From NCBI GenBank assembly GCA_019022655.1, contig JAFJYI010000037.1, positions 4,402,001-4,466,000 of the forward strand: 64,000 nt of DNA, read 5' to 3'. Below the pieces are notes generated by a model. That model did no database searches. It was given only the letters and a program-made list of their open reading frames with translations, and was not told the DNA's origin. Shown here one piece after another: positions 33,401 to 44,624 of this stretch; positions within the stretch are counted from its first letter, which is position 1, and each line of letters begins with the position of its first letter. A program made the translations under genes and the position numbers. The stretch comes from Acacia acuminata. Its lineage: Eukaryota; Streptophyta; Magnoliopsida; Fabales; Fabaceae.

Positions 33401-36400
33401 CTAAATTACATCCGTTTAATCAATACAATACTACTTTCACTTTTCTCTCACTTTCCCAAATCAAAGGCCTAGATGAGGCTAATGAGAGAAGATGAAAAAC
33501 AAGATAAGGAGAGAATCTCCTTCCGCATCAGTCATTGCCACATCCATAGTTTGAACAACTTAGGAAAAAAGAGAGACGTGTCCACATATTATCCACTTGT
33601 CTTTGCCACTCTTCTATTTTGGATCCAGTTTTGGTGCTTATCAAAGGATTGGCACCATTTCCCAATTTTAATTGGATTGTCTAGATAAGATTTGGGTGGT
33701 TTAGATTTGTTTTTTTTTTTTTTTTTTAACTTTCTATTTTGTTAAAAAAATTATTTTAATGGATAAAAAATCTAAATAAAAAAAATCTCTTAATTAATAT
33801 TTTTTTCAAAAAATGTTTTTTTTAATTAAAAAGTTACCTTTTAAAAAAAAAATCAAATCTAAGACCATCCAGATCTCCTGAAGATAGGCACACCAAAACT
33901 GGATCCCTCCTATTTGGGATTCCATGCCCAAGTTCCTTCATATCCTCTGTCTCTTGCGAAAGGAGTGTGATAAGTAACTTTTTTCTCCACTTTCTTTTAG
34001 TTTAGATTGCTTCCAGAAAATTAGGAGGAAAAGAATGTTATTATACTAAGCGGGAAATCTTTTTAATTTTTTTAAAAAACTATTTTAAGAGATTATTGTT
34101 GGGTTAATGTGCTCTTTGGTCACTTAAGCCCAATAAGGCTTAATTAAGACTACTGACCCAAGAACTCTAAGGCCCAATGTGGATTAGGGTTAGGTCTTGG
34201 GTGAAGATATAAACTAACTTTCGCCGTTTGAAAAGATACGGCCGCACAAATAGTTAGGAGGCTCTCATCGTAAAACAAAAAAACCTAGAGGCGTACGTTC
34301 ATCATCTCGAACGGTTGCCCACACAACCATCTCATCCCCCTCGAGAGATAGTCTGGAAGATCAATCATAGATCGCACGAGGACTGTTCGTATACGAGGAC
34401 CTGTTCGTAGACAAGGATTGTTCGTGGAGAATCTTTCGATAACTCTTCAATATCCGGGTAAGCAAAACGATGAAAGGTTTCATCTTTTCCTACATCGCAT
34501 GGTACGATACGCTTCGCGTTTCGATCGCTTTCCTACAATTTTCCCTTCTAGCATTTCCTCATTCCTATTTTCCCACACTTTTCTCTCTACCAAATATAGC
34601 CTTTAAAGTTCATCTTTCTATGCAAATTACCAAAGCTGAGCAATGTGGTTACTTTAATTTCTGAGAATTCTCAACTACCTTAATCATAATTTCCTGAGCA
34701 ATGTGGCTATTATTATTGCATGTGACATCTAGGATGAGTTTACGGAAGATTGACCAGAGGTTTCAGTAACTATGGAGGTTTTACATTTTAAGAGAGTTTA
34801 TCCGAGCCATAACAAAGTCGAATTTAATTTTAAGAATTGAGTTATAATGGATGGGACTAAATAATTAATTTTTTTTGATTTTATATTCATAGATAAACAA
34901 ATAAAATACTTGATTATCTTGATTTAATATAAACTGTCGATCTATAAGCCATCCAAAACAATATATATATGATTAACTAATGACTTGGGGAAATTTTAAG
35001 CAAACTGAGTATACAATCTTCTTACCTGGTAGAGGTCAAAGTTTATTTGTTTAACGAGCTCTGGATAAGAGGGGAAAAGTATTTTTGGACATTAATATTG
35101 CATGTGACATCTAGGATGAGTTTACTAAGATTGACTCTTAAGAAGAGGTTTCAGTAACTATGGAGGTTTTACATTTTAAGAGAGTTTATCCGAGCCATAA
35201 CAAAGTCGAATTTAATTTTAAGAATTGAGTTATAATGGATGGGACTAAATAATTAAGCGCTGTCGCTTTTTTTTGATTTTATATTCATAGATAAACAAAT
35301 AAAATACTTGATTATCTTGATTTAATATAAACGTTTCGGTATTTGACACCTCCCAGAAGGTATTTTTCCAAAACAATATACGGTTTTAGTTTCTTCTCGG
35401 GTTAGCGTCGTTTAACTTGAGTTTTGATGACTGGTATAGGCCTCGGCTTGGCCACCCTTTTCATGCGGGCTGCCTCCTTCCATAGGCTGAACGCGGCATA
35501 GTTGCGTGTTCGTAGAGGGTTTAAAAAGTACTTCCTTCTGTATTATAATATCTAAGTTTCTTCTTATTAAAAATACCCATTATTTTTTTTAAGTCTTTAA
35601 ATTCTGTAGAGGAAGTGGTTCTCTCTGTCGTTGAATTCTCCCCCTGTGTATACAAACAAAAATTATACCTTTTTATACGATTTATTTGCATTTATGTACA
35701 TGTTCATTATCTACACGTTTCACCTAAAATTTAGAAAAAATGACAAAAAAAAATATCACTTAAATTTCAAAATCTTATTGACAATAGTAATGGGATTAAC
35801 AAGAATAGTGAAGTAGTTGACAATTCGTTTTGTTGGAAAATCATATGTTTGGGATTTTGAAGTTTTAGTGATATTTTCTTGACATTTTCTCTAAAATTTA
35901 ACTTTACGCCATACCTATTGAAAGTAAAATTTAAAAAAGAAAGATATGTTTTAGACGTTTTTCCTGGATTTTGATTATGGAAAAATTGCTGAAAAATACC
36001 CAATTACAAGATTTATTGCTCAAAGGTATTACCGAAGGACTTAGGTCTTTAAGTAGTTAAACTCTTTTTCAGCTGTGTACTATATATCTTCAACCACAAA
36101 ACACTTACACGTAGCTGAAGTTAAATTACACACAGATAAAAAAGAGTTGTAGCTGTTGAACACATTTAATTTATTCTTAGAAAATAAATTTTATAATGGG
36201 AAACTACTCAACAATTGTCCTTTAATTATATGCTGCAACAAATTATAATTTATAATTTTACAATAGTTATTTTCCTTGATTTTGATTATACGTTGCAGAA
36301 AATAAATTACAATCTATTTGCTTCATCAGGTGAGAGGCAAGCGAGTTGGAATCGTTGGATTGGGAAGCATAGGGACAGAAATTTCCAGGAGGCTTGAAGC

Positions 36401-36848
36401 TTTAGGGTGCATAATATCATACAACTCAAGGACAAAGAAATCAACAGTTCCATACACATATTATCCCAACGTTGTTGATCTCGCAACTTCTTGTGACGTA
36501 CTTATAATTTCTTGTTCTTTAAACGATCAAACAAGGCACATAATAAGTAGAGAAGTGATGTTGGTACTTGGAAAAGAAGGTGTAATAGTGAACGTTGGAA
36601 GAGGTGCTGTTATAGATGAAAAGGAAATGGTTAAGTGTTTAGTGAAAGGTGAGATTGGTGGGGCTGGTTTGGATGTGTTTGAGGATGAACCAAATGTTCC
36701 TAAAGAGCTGTTTGAATTGGATAATGTGGTCTTATATCCACATTGTAGTGCACGCACTTCAGATTCTATGAGGGGTGTTATTGAGGTTGTGGGTCAGAAC
36801 CTTGAGGCCTTCTTCTCAAATAAACCTCTAATTACTCCAGTTTTGTAA
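30446..36848 (+). CDS. HPR3: HPR3-like hydroxypyruvate/glyoxylate reductase, copy A
   Basis: Two exons, 30446-30928 and 36330-36848, encode 333 residues. Exon 1 is the substrate-binding half of a D-2-hydroxyacid dehydrogenase (SAGTNHIDLPECRRRGI, EDVADVAVGMLIDLM). Exon 2 is the nucleotide-binding half: GLGSIG at 171-176, SRTKK at 194-198 (Ser-Arg typical of NADPH preference), catalytic candidates Arg252 (NVGRG), Glu281 (DVFEDEP) and His299 (YPHCS), with the spacing of the HPPR/HPR family. It matches my memory of Arabidopsis HPR3, which reduces hydroxypyruvate, glyoxylate and hydroxyphenylpyruvate. The ATG in ATCAATGGCG is conserved in copies B and C. The 5.4-kb intron is swollen by transposons, including a Pack-MULE; splicing through it is plausible but untested. 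The C-terminal part differs from B (PHCSARTSDSMRG against PHSSALTLESVRG). Confidence 0.92.
31456..32648. mobile_element. Pack-MULE (Mutator-like) in HPR3-A intron 1
   Basis: It starts GGGTTAAGGAGC and ends GCTCCTTAACCC. The inverted arms reach roughly 110-150 bp and share AACTCTTATCT, CACAAAATCGTTACTTTA and GGACGTTACTGCG in inverted form. The 9-bp duplication TTTAATATT lies at 31447-31455 and 32649-32657. Copy C has flanking intron sequence without the element. The interior is a gene-like fragment, not a transposase. Confidence 0.88.
31604..32509 (-). pseudogene. Captured F-box/LRR-type gene fragment inside the Pack-MULE
   Basis: On the minus strand one frame of 302 codons runs from MEMTGSPSPKS at 32509 to a stop at 31604, with a single in-frame TAG about 207 codons in (near 31,886). 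It reads as consecutive cysteine-type leucine-rich repeats of the F-box/LRR (AMN1/FBXL) kind: LVTNHHLQILAQFCPKLEAI, DDGVCALATGCSRL, HLRHLSLGRCNLITDKALEA, TGCSAIAEIQAIRKMNLSW and LVAVDFTRCELITGSGIRAF. No F-box motif is visible, so only the LRR part was captured. Both ends of the frame lie almost at the inner edges of the inverted repeats. The parent gene is not in the window. Expression as a chimeric RNA, or antisense to HPR3-A, is possible but inferred. Confidence 0.75.
33621..33906. mobile_element. MITE with GGATCCAGTTTTGGTG ends in HPR3-A intron 1
   Basis: The left end GGATCCAGTTTTGGTG and the right end CACCAAAACTGGATCC are a perfect inverted repeat. The flanks TTCTATTTT and TCCTATTTG are similar 9-mers, so the target duplication is imperfect. 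A related sequence occurs at 62,305-62,602 upstream of copy C. Confidence 0.7.
34090..35540. repeat. Unclassified repeat block in HPR3-A intron 1 with a direct repeat
   Basis: The segment 34,098-34,470 looks LTR-like: it opens TGTTGGGTTAATGTG and holds a TATAAAC box near 34,209, but no partner LTR was identified. Segments 34,716-34,940 and 35,093-35,331 are direct copies with over 90% identity (shared GGTTTCAGTAACTATGGAGG and TAAGAGAGTTTATCCGAGCC). The second copy carries an extra GCGCTGTCGC. No copy B counterpart exists. Confidence 0.5.
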
Positions 36849-37184
36849 CTTGGTTAGTGGAATGAGAAAGCATTGAGGCATACTATTTATGTATTTGTGT
36901 TATACTTTCAGGTCCTAAATGTAGAACCTACTTTGTAATGCAATTTGCATTACAAACTAAGTGTTACAATATTTGGGACGATCGTGATGTTAATGAATGT
37001 CATTGGAAAACACAACTATTTTCCATTATTGCAATAAATGATATTTATTCATCAATGAACTATATAACAAACTATGGTTAGTCTTGTAACTAAATAAATA
37101 ATCATAACATAAAGATGACATAACCATAATATTATTCTAACCACCATGATATTATCTAACCATAATATTATCTTATACTTAACA
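36849..37184 (-). mobile_element. HPR3-A 3' flank and probable 3' LTR of the copia element
   Basis: After the stop codon the first part is HPR3 3' UTR. On the minus strand a TGTTAAGTATAAG sequence begins at 37184, directly after a short G run at 37185-37189 that follows the copia RNase H end. This is the normal polypurine-tract/LTR arrangement. The inner end of the LTR could not be fixed. Copy B has the same arrangement with the LTR start at 52643. Confidence 0.5.
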
Positions 37185-39700
37185 CCCCCTGCAAGCTGGA
37201 GGATGGATATTTTTCATGCCCAACTTGGAAATGATCTCATGGAACTGGGAAGGATGCAATGGCTTGTTGAATATATCAGCTAGTTGATCGGCAGACTTGA
37301 TCAGAAGGATGTGAATGATCCGAGTTTGGACTTTTTCACGCACCAAATGAGCATCCAATTCTATGTGCTTGGTGTGCACATAAAAAATGGGATTGGAAGC
37401 AATCTAGATGGCCGATTGATTATCACAAAATAATAGAGCAGGATCTATATGTGATAGATTGAAATCAGTCAAGAGGTAAGTGAGCCACTGTAACTTGCAA
37501 GTAGTAAATGCTAAAGCTCGATACTCGACCTCTAAGGAAGAAGGAGACCGTGGGTTGCTTATTGGCTCGCCAAGAGATTAAGGAAGAACGAAGAAACACA
37601 GCAAAACCAATAACAGAACAAGGAGTATCAACACAACCCGCCCAATCTGAATGACTAAAGCTTCATAGCTTCAAATATGATGCGGATGAAAGAAAGACCA
37701 GCACCAAGAGAGGATTTAATATACCTTATAACACGATGTACGGTTTGTAGATGAATGTCACGAGGATTGGACATAATTGTTAAGTGGCAAAACTGAGATC
37801 AGGCCGAGTGCTGGCGAGATATTGAAGTCGACCAATGAGTTTCCTACAGAGTTGTGGATTATCAAGTGGTTTTCCCTTATCCTTGGAAAGCTTAAAAAAA
37901 AAGGATCCATAGGTGATGAAGCTAGCTTACAAGCTAAATAACTGGTATCTTCAAGTAATTCCAAAGCAAACTTCCTTTGAGAGAGAAAAATACCAACCTC
38001 AAATCGAGCAAGTTCAAGACCAAAGAAATAACGAAGTTCACCTAGGTCTTTGATAGTAAAAGCTTCATCCAATTGTCTCTTAACAATATTGATTTCAGAC
38101 ATATCATTTCTAGCAAGAACAACATCATCCTCATACACTAATAAAACTGTAATAGAAGAAGAATGAGCATTGAAGAATAAAGAGTGATGATATAAAGCAG
38201 AAGATAATTTGGAGTGCCATTGTCTACTAGCTTGCTTCAAACCATATAGAGATTTATGCAATTTGCAAACCAAGTTAAGGAAAAGAAGGTGTAAAGCCTT
38301 GAGGTAACTCCGCGTAAACCTCTTTACTCAAATCTCCATGAATGAAGGCATGGTTAACATCCAATTGGTGTAAAAATCAATTCTTAGCAACAGCAAAGGA
38401 GAGAAACATTCAAAGATAGTCATTTTTGGCACTGTTGAAAAAGTGTCGAAATAGTCAATGCCTTTAGTTTGAGTGTATCATTTAGCAACTCGTCAAGCCT
38501 TGTGTCTCTCAATATCACCATTAGACTTGAATTTGGTTTTATAAATCCATTTGAAACCAATGGCTTTCTTGCCAAGTGGTAAAGATGATAAAACACAAGA
38601 CTGATTTCATTCAAGAGCCTTTATCTCAGCTTGCATAGAATCCCTCCAAACAGAATCTTTGACAACTTGACTAAATGTTGTTGGATCAAGAGTAGTGGTG
38701 ACAGAAAATGAGGGAGAAAGATATGAGTAAGAAAAAACAAATGATAAAGGATACATAGGACGTCCCTTACATGATGATTGATTAAAGAGATTGAAGAATA
38801 CAGTAATAGCCATGCAGTTATGAAGGTGGGTGAACGGTCTAGTGGACCGACGAATTTGTTGAGAATGAGAAAGGGGAATAGGAGATGTATTAGTGACAAG
38901 TGGAGATAAAGTAGGGTCAGGGGAACATTCATCATCAAGAAAGCCATGAAAATCCTGGATAGTAGGTTTGGTAGTTTGAATAGCATGGAAAGACTCGGAA
39001 GTGATATTGTCAATTTTAAATGGAAAAAGTAGTTAATGGAAAATAACATCTTTGGACAAAAAAATCTGATTAGTAGTGACACCAAGTAAAGTATAAGCTT
39101 TTGATCAAGTAGGAAAACCAATAAAAACACATTTGCAAGAACGAGGATCAAACTTAGAACGATTATTAATTAAAGTAGAAGCAAGAAATAGAGAACCAAA
39201 AACTTTAAAATCAAAGTATGAAGGAGAAGAAGTATGTAACTTTTAAAATGGCATAATATTGTCAAGAATTGGTGAGGGAAGCCTATTGAAGTAGCATGCT
39301 GAATTGAAAATGACCAATAAACAATAGGAAAATTTGATTGGAAAAGTAAAGCCCTAGGACATTTAGAATATGTTGATGTTTTCACTCGACAAGATCATTT
39401 TGTTGAGGAGTCTCAACACAAGATGTTTGGTGTGAAATACCATTAGAAGCATAAAAATCAGATAGAGAAAATTCCATACCATTGTCAGAACGTAAGACCT
39501 TAATCGTCGTAGTAAATTGATTTTCAACAAGAGTGGAAAAAGTGTCTAAGTTGAGGTCTAGCATCAGATTTGTACTTCAACATAAAAATCCAAATAAAAC
39601 AAGAGTAATCATCCTCAATTGTGAGAAAATATTGATGACCTTTGAATAGAATGTTTAGAAAAAGGATCCCAATGTCTACATGAATCAGATCAAAGATGAT
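37185..39700 (-). mobile_element. Truncated, decayed Ty1/copia retrotransposon, copy in unit A
   Basis: Minus-strand fragments in copia order are integrase (about 39,564-39,390: IKVLRSDNGMEFSLSDFY), a decayed linker, reverse transcriptase (38,273-37,758: KLHKSLYGLKQASRQWHSKL, active-site region YEDDVVL) and RNase H end (37,379-37,179: ADQLADIFNKPLHPSQFHE). There are many stops and frameshifts, gag and protease are missing, and no 5' LTR is visible. The same truncated element sits in unit B, so insertion and truncation preceded the tandem duplication. Confidence 0.9.
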
Positions 39701-42500
39701 ATTGAAGAGAGAATATCACCTAGAGGGGGTGAATAGGGATTTTGAAATTCTTTTTCGGATTAAAGACGATGAGCAATTAAAGCAGAGAAGAGACAGAGAG
39801 AGATGACACAGAGAATTTATACTGCTTCAGTCTAACTCTTTGACCTACGTCCAGTCCCTAAACACTTTGTATTTCACTAATCCACAATCATAGTTAAATT
39901 ACACACTTTGTACTCGAGATGATCCTATCATACTAGGACTCACTCCCCCTTACAAGTTGTAATCGTACACCCAAACTTAAGGTTCCACAAGATTTAACAA
40001 CTAAACAAGTAATTGAATAGGTGTTTAAAACTCCTTACTGAGTAGATAAATGATAAGCACTGAAGTACAAGAAAATATCGGAAGATATTAAGAGAAGTTA
40101 ATGAAACACTAAATAGTAGTTGAGTCGAATTGATTGCACAGAGTTTCGGTAGTTGGTGGAATTGAATGTGTTGAGCTTTTATATCATTCTTCATAATGCC
40201 GTTGTGAAGTTTTGAATATAGCCATTGAGTTGCTTCAAACTTCCATTAGGCACAGATGAAATTCGTTGTGAACAGTCAACTGTTGCTTTTCATTAAATGG
40301 TTCGCCATTGACGTACTTGTGCACAGAAGATAGCTCGAATAATTTCTAAAATAAATATACCTCGAAGGAATGATTTTGTCTACTACAAGGTTTAGTTCCG
40401 ATTGTTGGCTTTGTTTTTGAGACGCATTTAATGCTTTTGACACGTCGGATAGCTTTTCAGCTAATCTCAATTTAAACAAGGTTAATCAACTGAAATCCAC
40501 TCAAAAAGATTATTAAAAATGATAAAAATGAGTTTGAGTGAGATTAAGAATAAATATTTAATGACCCATAATGATTAGAATTGAGATTAACGATTTCGTG
40601 AAGTGTTCGGAATTTCGAAGATACTTACTCGAGTAGCCTTCGAAATTACTTGAGTAATTTCACATATTTTCAAGTTAAAATTCCACTGGATTGATATTAC
40701 TTGAGTAACAACATTTGTTACTTGAGTAATATCCCAAGCATTTAAAATAATAAACTTGTAGCGAAATTACTTGCAAAACATATATATATTACTTGAGTAA
40801 GGTTCGAAAGTAATATCGCATATTTTCAAGTTAAAATCCCACTGGAAAGATATTACTTGAGTAACAACATTTGTTACTTGAGTAATATTGAAGGTATTGA
40901 AAAATAGAAGCCCCTGTAGCATTTATTGAAATTACTTGCAAAGTAGATATATATTAATTGAGTAAAGCTTAAAAGTAATATCGAGCAGTTCTTTGAAAAT
41001 GAGCGACTGTATCAAAATTACTTGAGTGACATCTTATGTTACTTGAGTAATATATGAATATCACTTGAGTGGTTTGTGTTACTTGAGTAATTTCGAGATG
41101 CTTCTCGCGATAGTTACATCTTGAACTAAAAATTACTTGAGTAACAATATCTGTTACTTGAGTAATTTTGTGACAGTTAAGAAGGATTGTTCCATTAGCG
41201 ACATTACTTGAGTAATTAATTAAACTTGCTCGAGTAGCTATATCTGGCAAACTCTAAACTTACCTTTGAAGTCGACATTACTTCGAGTAACACCAAGAAT
41301 TACTCGAGTAATTTTTACTGATTGCCCAAATGATATTTTAAATTTTGTGAACACTCAACAACTTCATTAAATGGGGATTACTCGAGTAATTAAAACAACT
41401 TACTCATGTAACCATAATCTTAACATAATTAATATTTACTGATTCAAAAACACAATTTCTTTTCAATAAAGCTTTAACCAATTAAGTCTTGTTATCATCA
41501 AAATTCCGAGAACCAACATTCTCTCCCTTTTTTGATGATGACAACACTTGATAAATTTGAACACGTTTGAAAAGTTTTTGAAATCAGTCCAATATAGTAC
41601 AAGAATGCAAAGAAATATGTAAGAGTAAAATCTAAACTTCATTCAAGTGTAAGCGTTAGTCCTAACAAAATCAAGCATCAAAAGGATTTAAACAAAAATA
41701 ACATCGTTTCAAATCATCAGATACCACTCTCCCTCTTTGTCATCACTCAGAGGAAGGAGGAGCGCAAAGCTCAACAAAAGATGGAACAAAGAGAAAAATG
41801 GAAAGAGAAGTACAGTGAAAATTCTCAAGAGAAAAGGACGCGTTTCAAAATCTTTATCAGATAAAGAACAGTAAAAAAAATGATGCTTCTTCAAAAAGTT
41901 ATATATTAAAGCACATAACGCTATTCACATAATGCAAATGATGCTTTTGTAAAACGTTATATATTAAAGCACAGCCAAAAAAAAATCTTGGGATAAAACG
42001 ACACCATGAGTAGCTTTAATTGTATACAATGTACACTCGAGTGTTAGTGTGTACGTGCACACTCAAATTTAAGTGTGCACTTGCAAAAAAAAAAAAAAAA
42101 AAAAAAAAGAGCGTGCACACTGGAGTGTGAGGGTATCAAACTCGAGTGTGCTAATACCGTTAGGGCTAACCGTTAGTGGAAGGCAACATTGCTACATTTT
42201 TATACTTTTGGGGCAAAATTGAGAACTTTCGTGGCAACATTGCTCATGAGTGTACTTCCGAGTCAAAATTGCTACTTAACTCAAAAATATATTATTGTAA
42301 AATTAGAAATATTATTACATTAATTAAAAATAAAAATATTATTATATTAATTAGATAAGATGTAAATTATTAATTTATGTAGCATATAAATAAAAGTATA
42401 ACGAAATATGTTAGGGTAGAATGGTAAACCGCTATCATTATATTCCTCCTCTCCTCTCCTCTCATAAACCGAACAAGGATCATCAAAAACCCTTCACTTC
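39700..42500. repeat. Noncoding repeat with an array of TTACTTGAGTAA near-palindromes, unit A
   Basis: The segment starts near AATATCACCTAGAGGGGGTG, where copia coding homology stops. Between 40,627 and 41,410 there are about 20 copies of TTACTTGAGTAA or variants (TTACTCGAGTAA is an exact palindrome), often as pairs around CAACATTTG. Near 42,030-42,150 GTGCACACTCGAGTGT-like motifs flank a poly-A run. No gene is recognised; translations give only ITQVTQ-type repeats. It may be a non-autonomous retroelement interior. Confidence 0.65.
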
Positions 42501-42875
42501 CACCAAAAAAAAAAAAAAACTTTTTAGACTAGACGAAAAACGCCCCGTAAGACCGGATCTGAGACCGGTCTTGATACAAAGATCCTAAAAAGGCGATTAC
42601 TTTTAAGACTAGATACACTACTGGTCTTAAAAATAAGACTCTTTAGATTGGATTTTTTAAACATTTGGTCTTAAAAGTAATACTTTTTAGACCGGACTTT
42701 TCAAACATCCTCTCCTAAAAGTAAGTGGGCAAAAACAAAAAAAAACAAAACCAAAAATTTCTCCTTCCCCAACCACATCCACCATCGAACCATGCGGCGG
42801 CGTGAATTCTCTAGATTTTTTTGCAGCATCCACTTCAGTTGAATCGTCGTTGTCAGCGATCTCGAAGCTTCCAAA

Positions 42876-43196
42876 ATTTCTTCTCTCCGTCCGCCTCAAG
42901 CAAGAAAGCAAAGGAGGAATCTTATTTAAGAACACATCCAAAGTCAATAATTGCTGAGAAAAGAAGATCGAAGAGTAAATGAAAGAAAGAGGAAAGGGAT
43001 CTAAGAGTAGATACCATCTCCATCTTTGTCAACGAAAGCTTCCAAAATTTCTTCTCTCCGTCCGCCTCAAGCAAGAAAGCAAAGGAGGAAGATTTAAGAA
43101 CACATCCAAAGTCAATAATTTGAGAAAAGAAGATCGAAGAGTAAATGAAAGAAAGAGGAAAGGATCTAAGAGTAGATACCATCTCCATCTTTGTCA
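42876..43196. repeat. Tandem duplication of ~160 bp next to the calmodulin fragment, unit A only
   Basis: Segments 42,876-43,027 and 43,039-43,196 are near-identical head-to-tail copies. Each includes TCTCTCCGTCCGCCTCAAGC and GAGTAGATACCATCTCC. Unit B has a single copy (58,530-58,700), so the duplication arose after the units separated, or was lost in B. Confidence 0.75.
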
Positions 43197-43255
43197 AAGA
43201 GACTGAAGGCCTCCTTGAACTTGGAGATCTGGTCGTCGGTGAGCTTAGCAGCCAT
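43172..43255 (-). pseudogene. Calmodulin exon 1 fragment, unit A
   Basis: From the ATG at 43255 the minus strand reads MAAKLTDDQISKFKEAFSLF and then DKDGDG, the start of calmodulin up to the first EF-hand loop. The frame ends soon after (IYS, stop) at a GTATCT sequence, consistent with the usual calmodulin intron-1 position. The remaining EF-hands are absent. It is a captured gene fragment or remnant, not a functional calmodulin. Confidence 0.85.
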
Positions 43256-43634
43256 CAGTGTGATGAGCTGCCTAACTCTTACTTTTTTAGGTCGCAAAGC
43301 GAAAGAGGAAAAGAAAGAAATAATTAAAAATAAACATAAACAAAACTTTAAAACAAAAAAAAAAACAAAAGGAATTGGTATTAACCTGGAAAGTAGAAAC
43401 GTTCTTTGCTTTTGCATAAATCGGTAACATTAATTATTAGTCTTTAAGTTTAAACTTCCTTCCTTCCCTTCTCATCTCTTCCCCTCAAATCAAACACATT
43501 CTTATAATACTAACTCTGTTTTTGGACCGCCTACCGGACTTGGGCTGTTTTGAATCGGAGGAACTTGTCTTTGAACCAGAATACTTGGTTGATTTGGGAA
43601 CTAAAATGATTTATAATAATAACCCTAATTGTTA

Positions 43635-44624
43635 CTCCCTCCGGTCCTAATTATAGAAACACTTTTTGGAGTTGGTTTTGGTCCTAATTATAAGAGCAAG
43701 TTTTAACTTTTATCAATTTTTCCTATAATACCCCTATTTATACTTTCTCATAATAATTAATGACAATAATAATTTAATACTAAAAAGTATTATATAATTA
43801 CATTTGTCACTGTATACTTCAATAAAACTTGAGATGGGTTAATTTGTGGGCTTTTAATTTTATTTTTATATCGAAGTTAATTTTAATTTTTAACTTTTTA
43901 GAACCTTTTTTTTTTTATTTTTTTTAAGTGCAAACATATATATAGCTTTTTTGTGCCATTTGCTTTTTTCAACAGAAATTTATGTGTTTGTTTAGACTTT
44001 TCTTTATATTTTTCTTATTTGATAACTAATATTACTAAATTCAGTCAGATTGAGGCATATTATCAATTTTTTCAAGTAGTGTCGTTTAAAGAATACGTAA
44101 TCTCATTAAACTTTTCTTTATCTAAACGTCTAAAATACTGAAAACAAGCCGACATCAGTACATTACCGACGTGTGGCCTCCACTAGAAGATTTAAATCTG
44201 ACAATAATCGCAAGAGTACTGTGTGTGGATTACAATTCAACTAATTTTGCCTTATGTAATTTTTAGAGTAAATATCCTATTTGGTCCCTGAAAAAAAACA
44301 TAGACCCCATTTTGGTCCCTCAAATAAAGAAAACCGTTTTTTAGTCATTGAAAATGATGAATAAGGGTTGATTGGTGAACATTTTGATCCCTCGCAAATT
44401 TCCAAAAACCTCTTTTTTAGTTCATAAAAATATCCTATTTTAGTCCCTGGGGACGAAAAAGGGGTCAGTGTTTTTTTTCCAGGGATCAAATAGGGTATTT
44501 ATTCTATTTTTTTTAATTTTTACGAGGGGTATTTTTGGAAAATAATTATAATTAACTAATTTAACTTCCTTTCTTAATCTCTTCAAATTCTAATAAATAA
44601 CTCCTATAATAGGACCGGAGCGAG
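43635..44624. mobile_element. Stowaway-like element, 990 bp, present in unit A only
   Basis: The ends CTCCCTCCGGTCCTAATTAT and ATAATAGGACCGGAGCGAG are inverted, with TA at 43633-43634 and 44625-44626. Unit B has the uninterrupted site (AATTGTTATCAAATTTC, about 59,126-59,142). Subterminal AATACCCCTATTTAT against GAGGGGTATTTTTGG matches the element split at 8398/22150. It contains a nested fold-back at 44,266-44,504. Confidence 0.85.
44266..44504. mobile_element. Fold-back MITE nested in the unit A Stowaway
   Basis: The left arm GAGTAAATATCCTATTTGGT continues CCCTG; the right arm CAGGGATCAAATAGGGTATT is inverted to it. The interior has further TTTGGTCCCT repeats. It is a common plant MULE-like pattern; the target duplication was not resolved. 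Confidence 0.55.

Larger units (their letters stand above)
42501..43430 (-). mobile_element. CACTA-ended fragment carrying a calmodulin first-exon fragment, unit A
   Basis: The end is damaged (CACCAAAAAA where unit B has CACTAGTACAAAAA). Subterminal GACCGGTCTTGAT and CGGTCTTAAAA-like repeats run to about 42,720. Unknown coding-like DNA follows, then a minus-strand calmodulin first-exon fragment. The right end of the element was not found. Confidence 0.6.

Noticed and set aside
33473..33688. Plus-strand frame of 71 codons in the HPR3-A intron
   Set aside because: It runs into a MITE end and has no counterpart in copy B or C.
40600..41420. CRISPR-like array reading of the TTACTTGAGTAA repeats
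   Set aside because: The repeat is only 12 bp, spacing is irregular, and the genome is plainly plant nuclear DNA.
43166..43417. Functional calmodulin gene
   Set aside because: Only the first exon to the first EF-hand loop is present, it is frameshifted in unit B, and no further EF-hands lie on the minus strand downstream.
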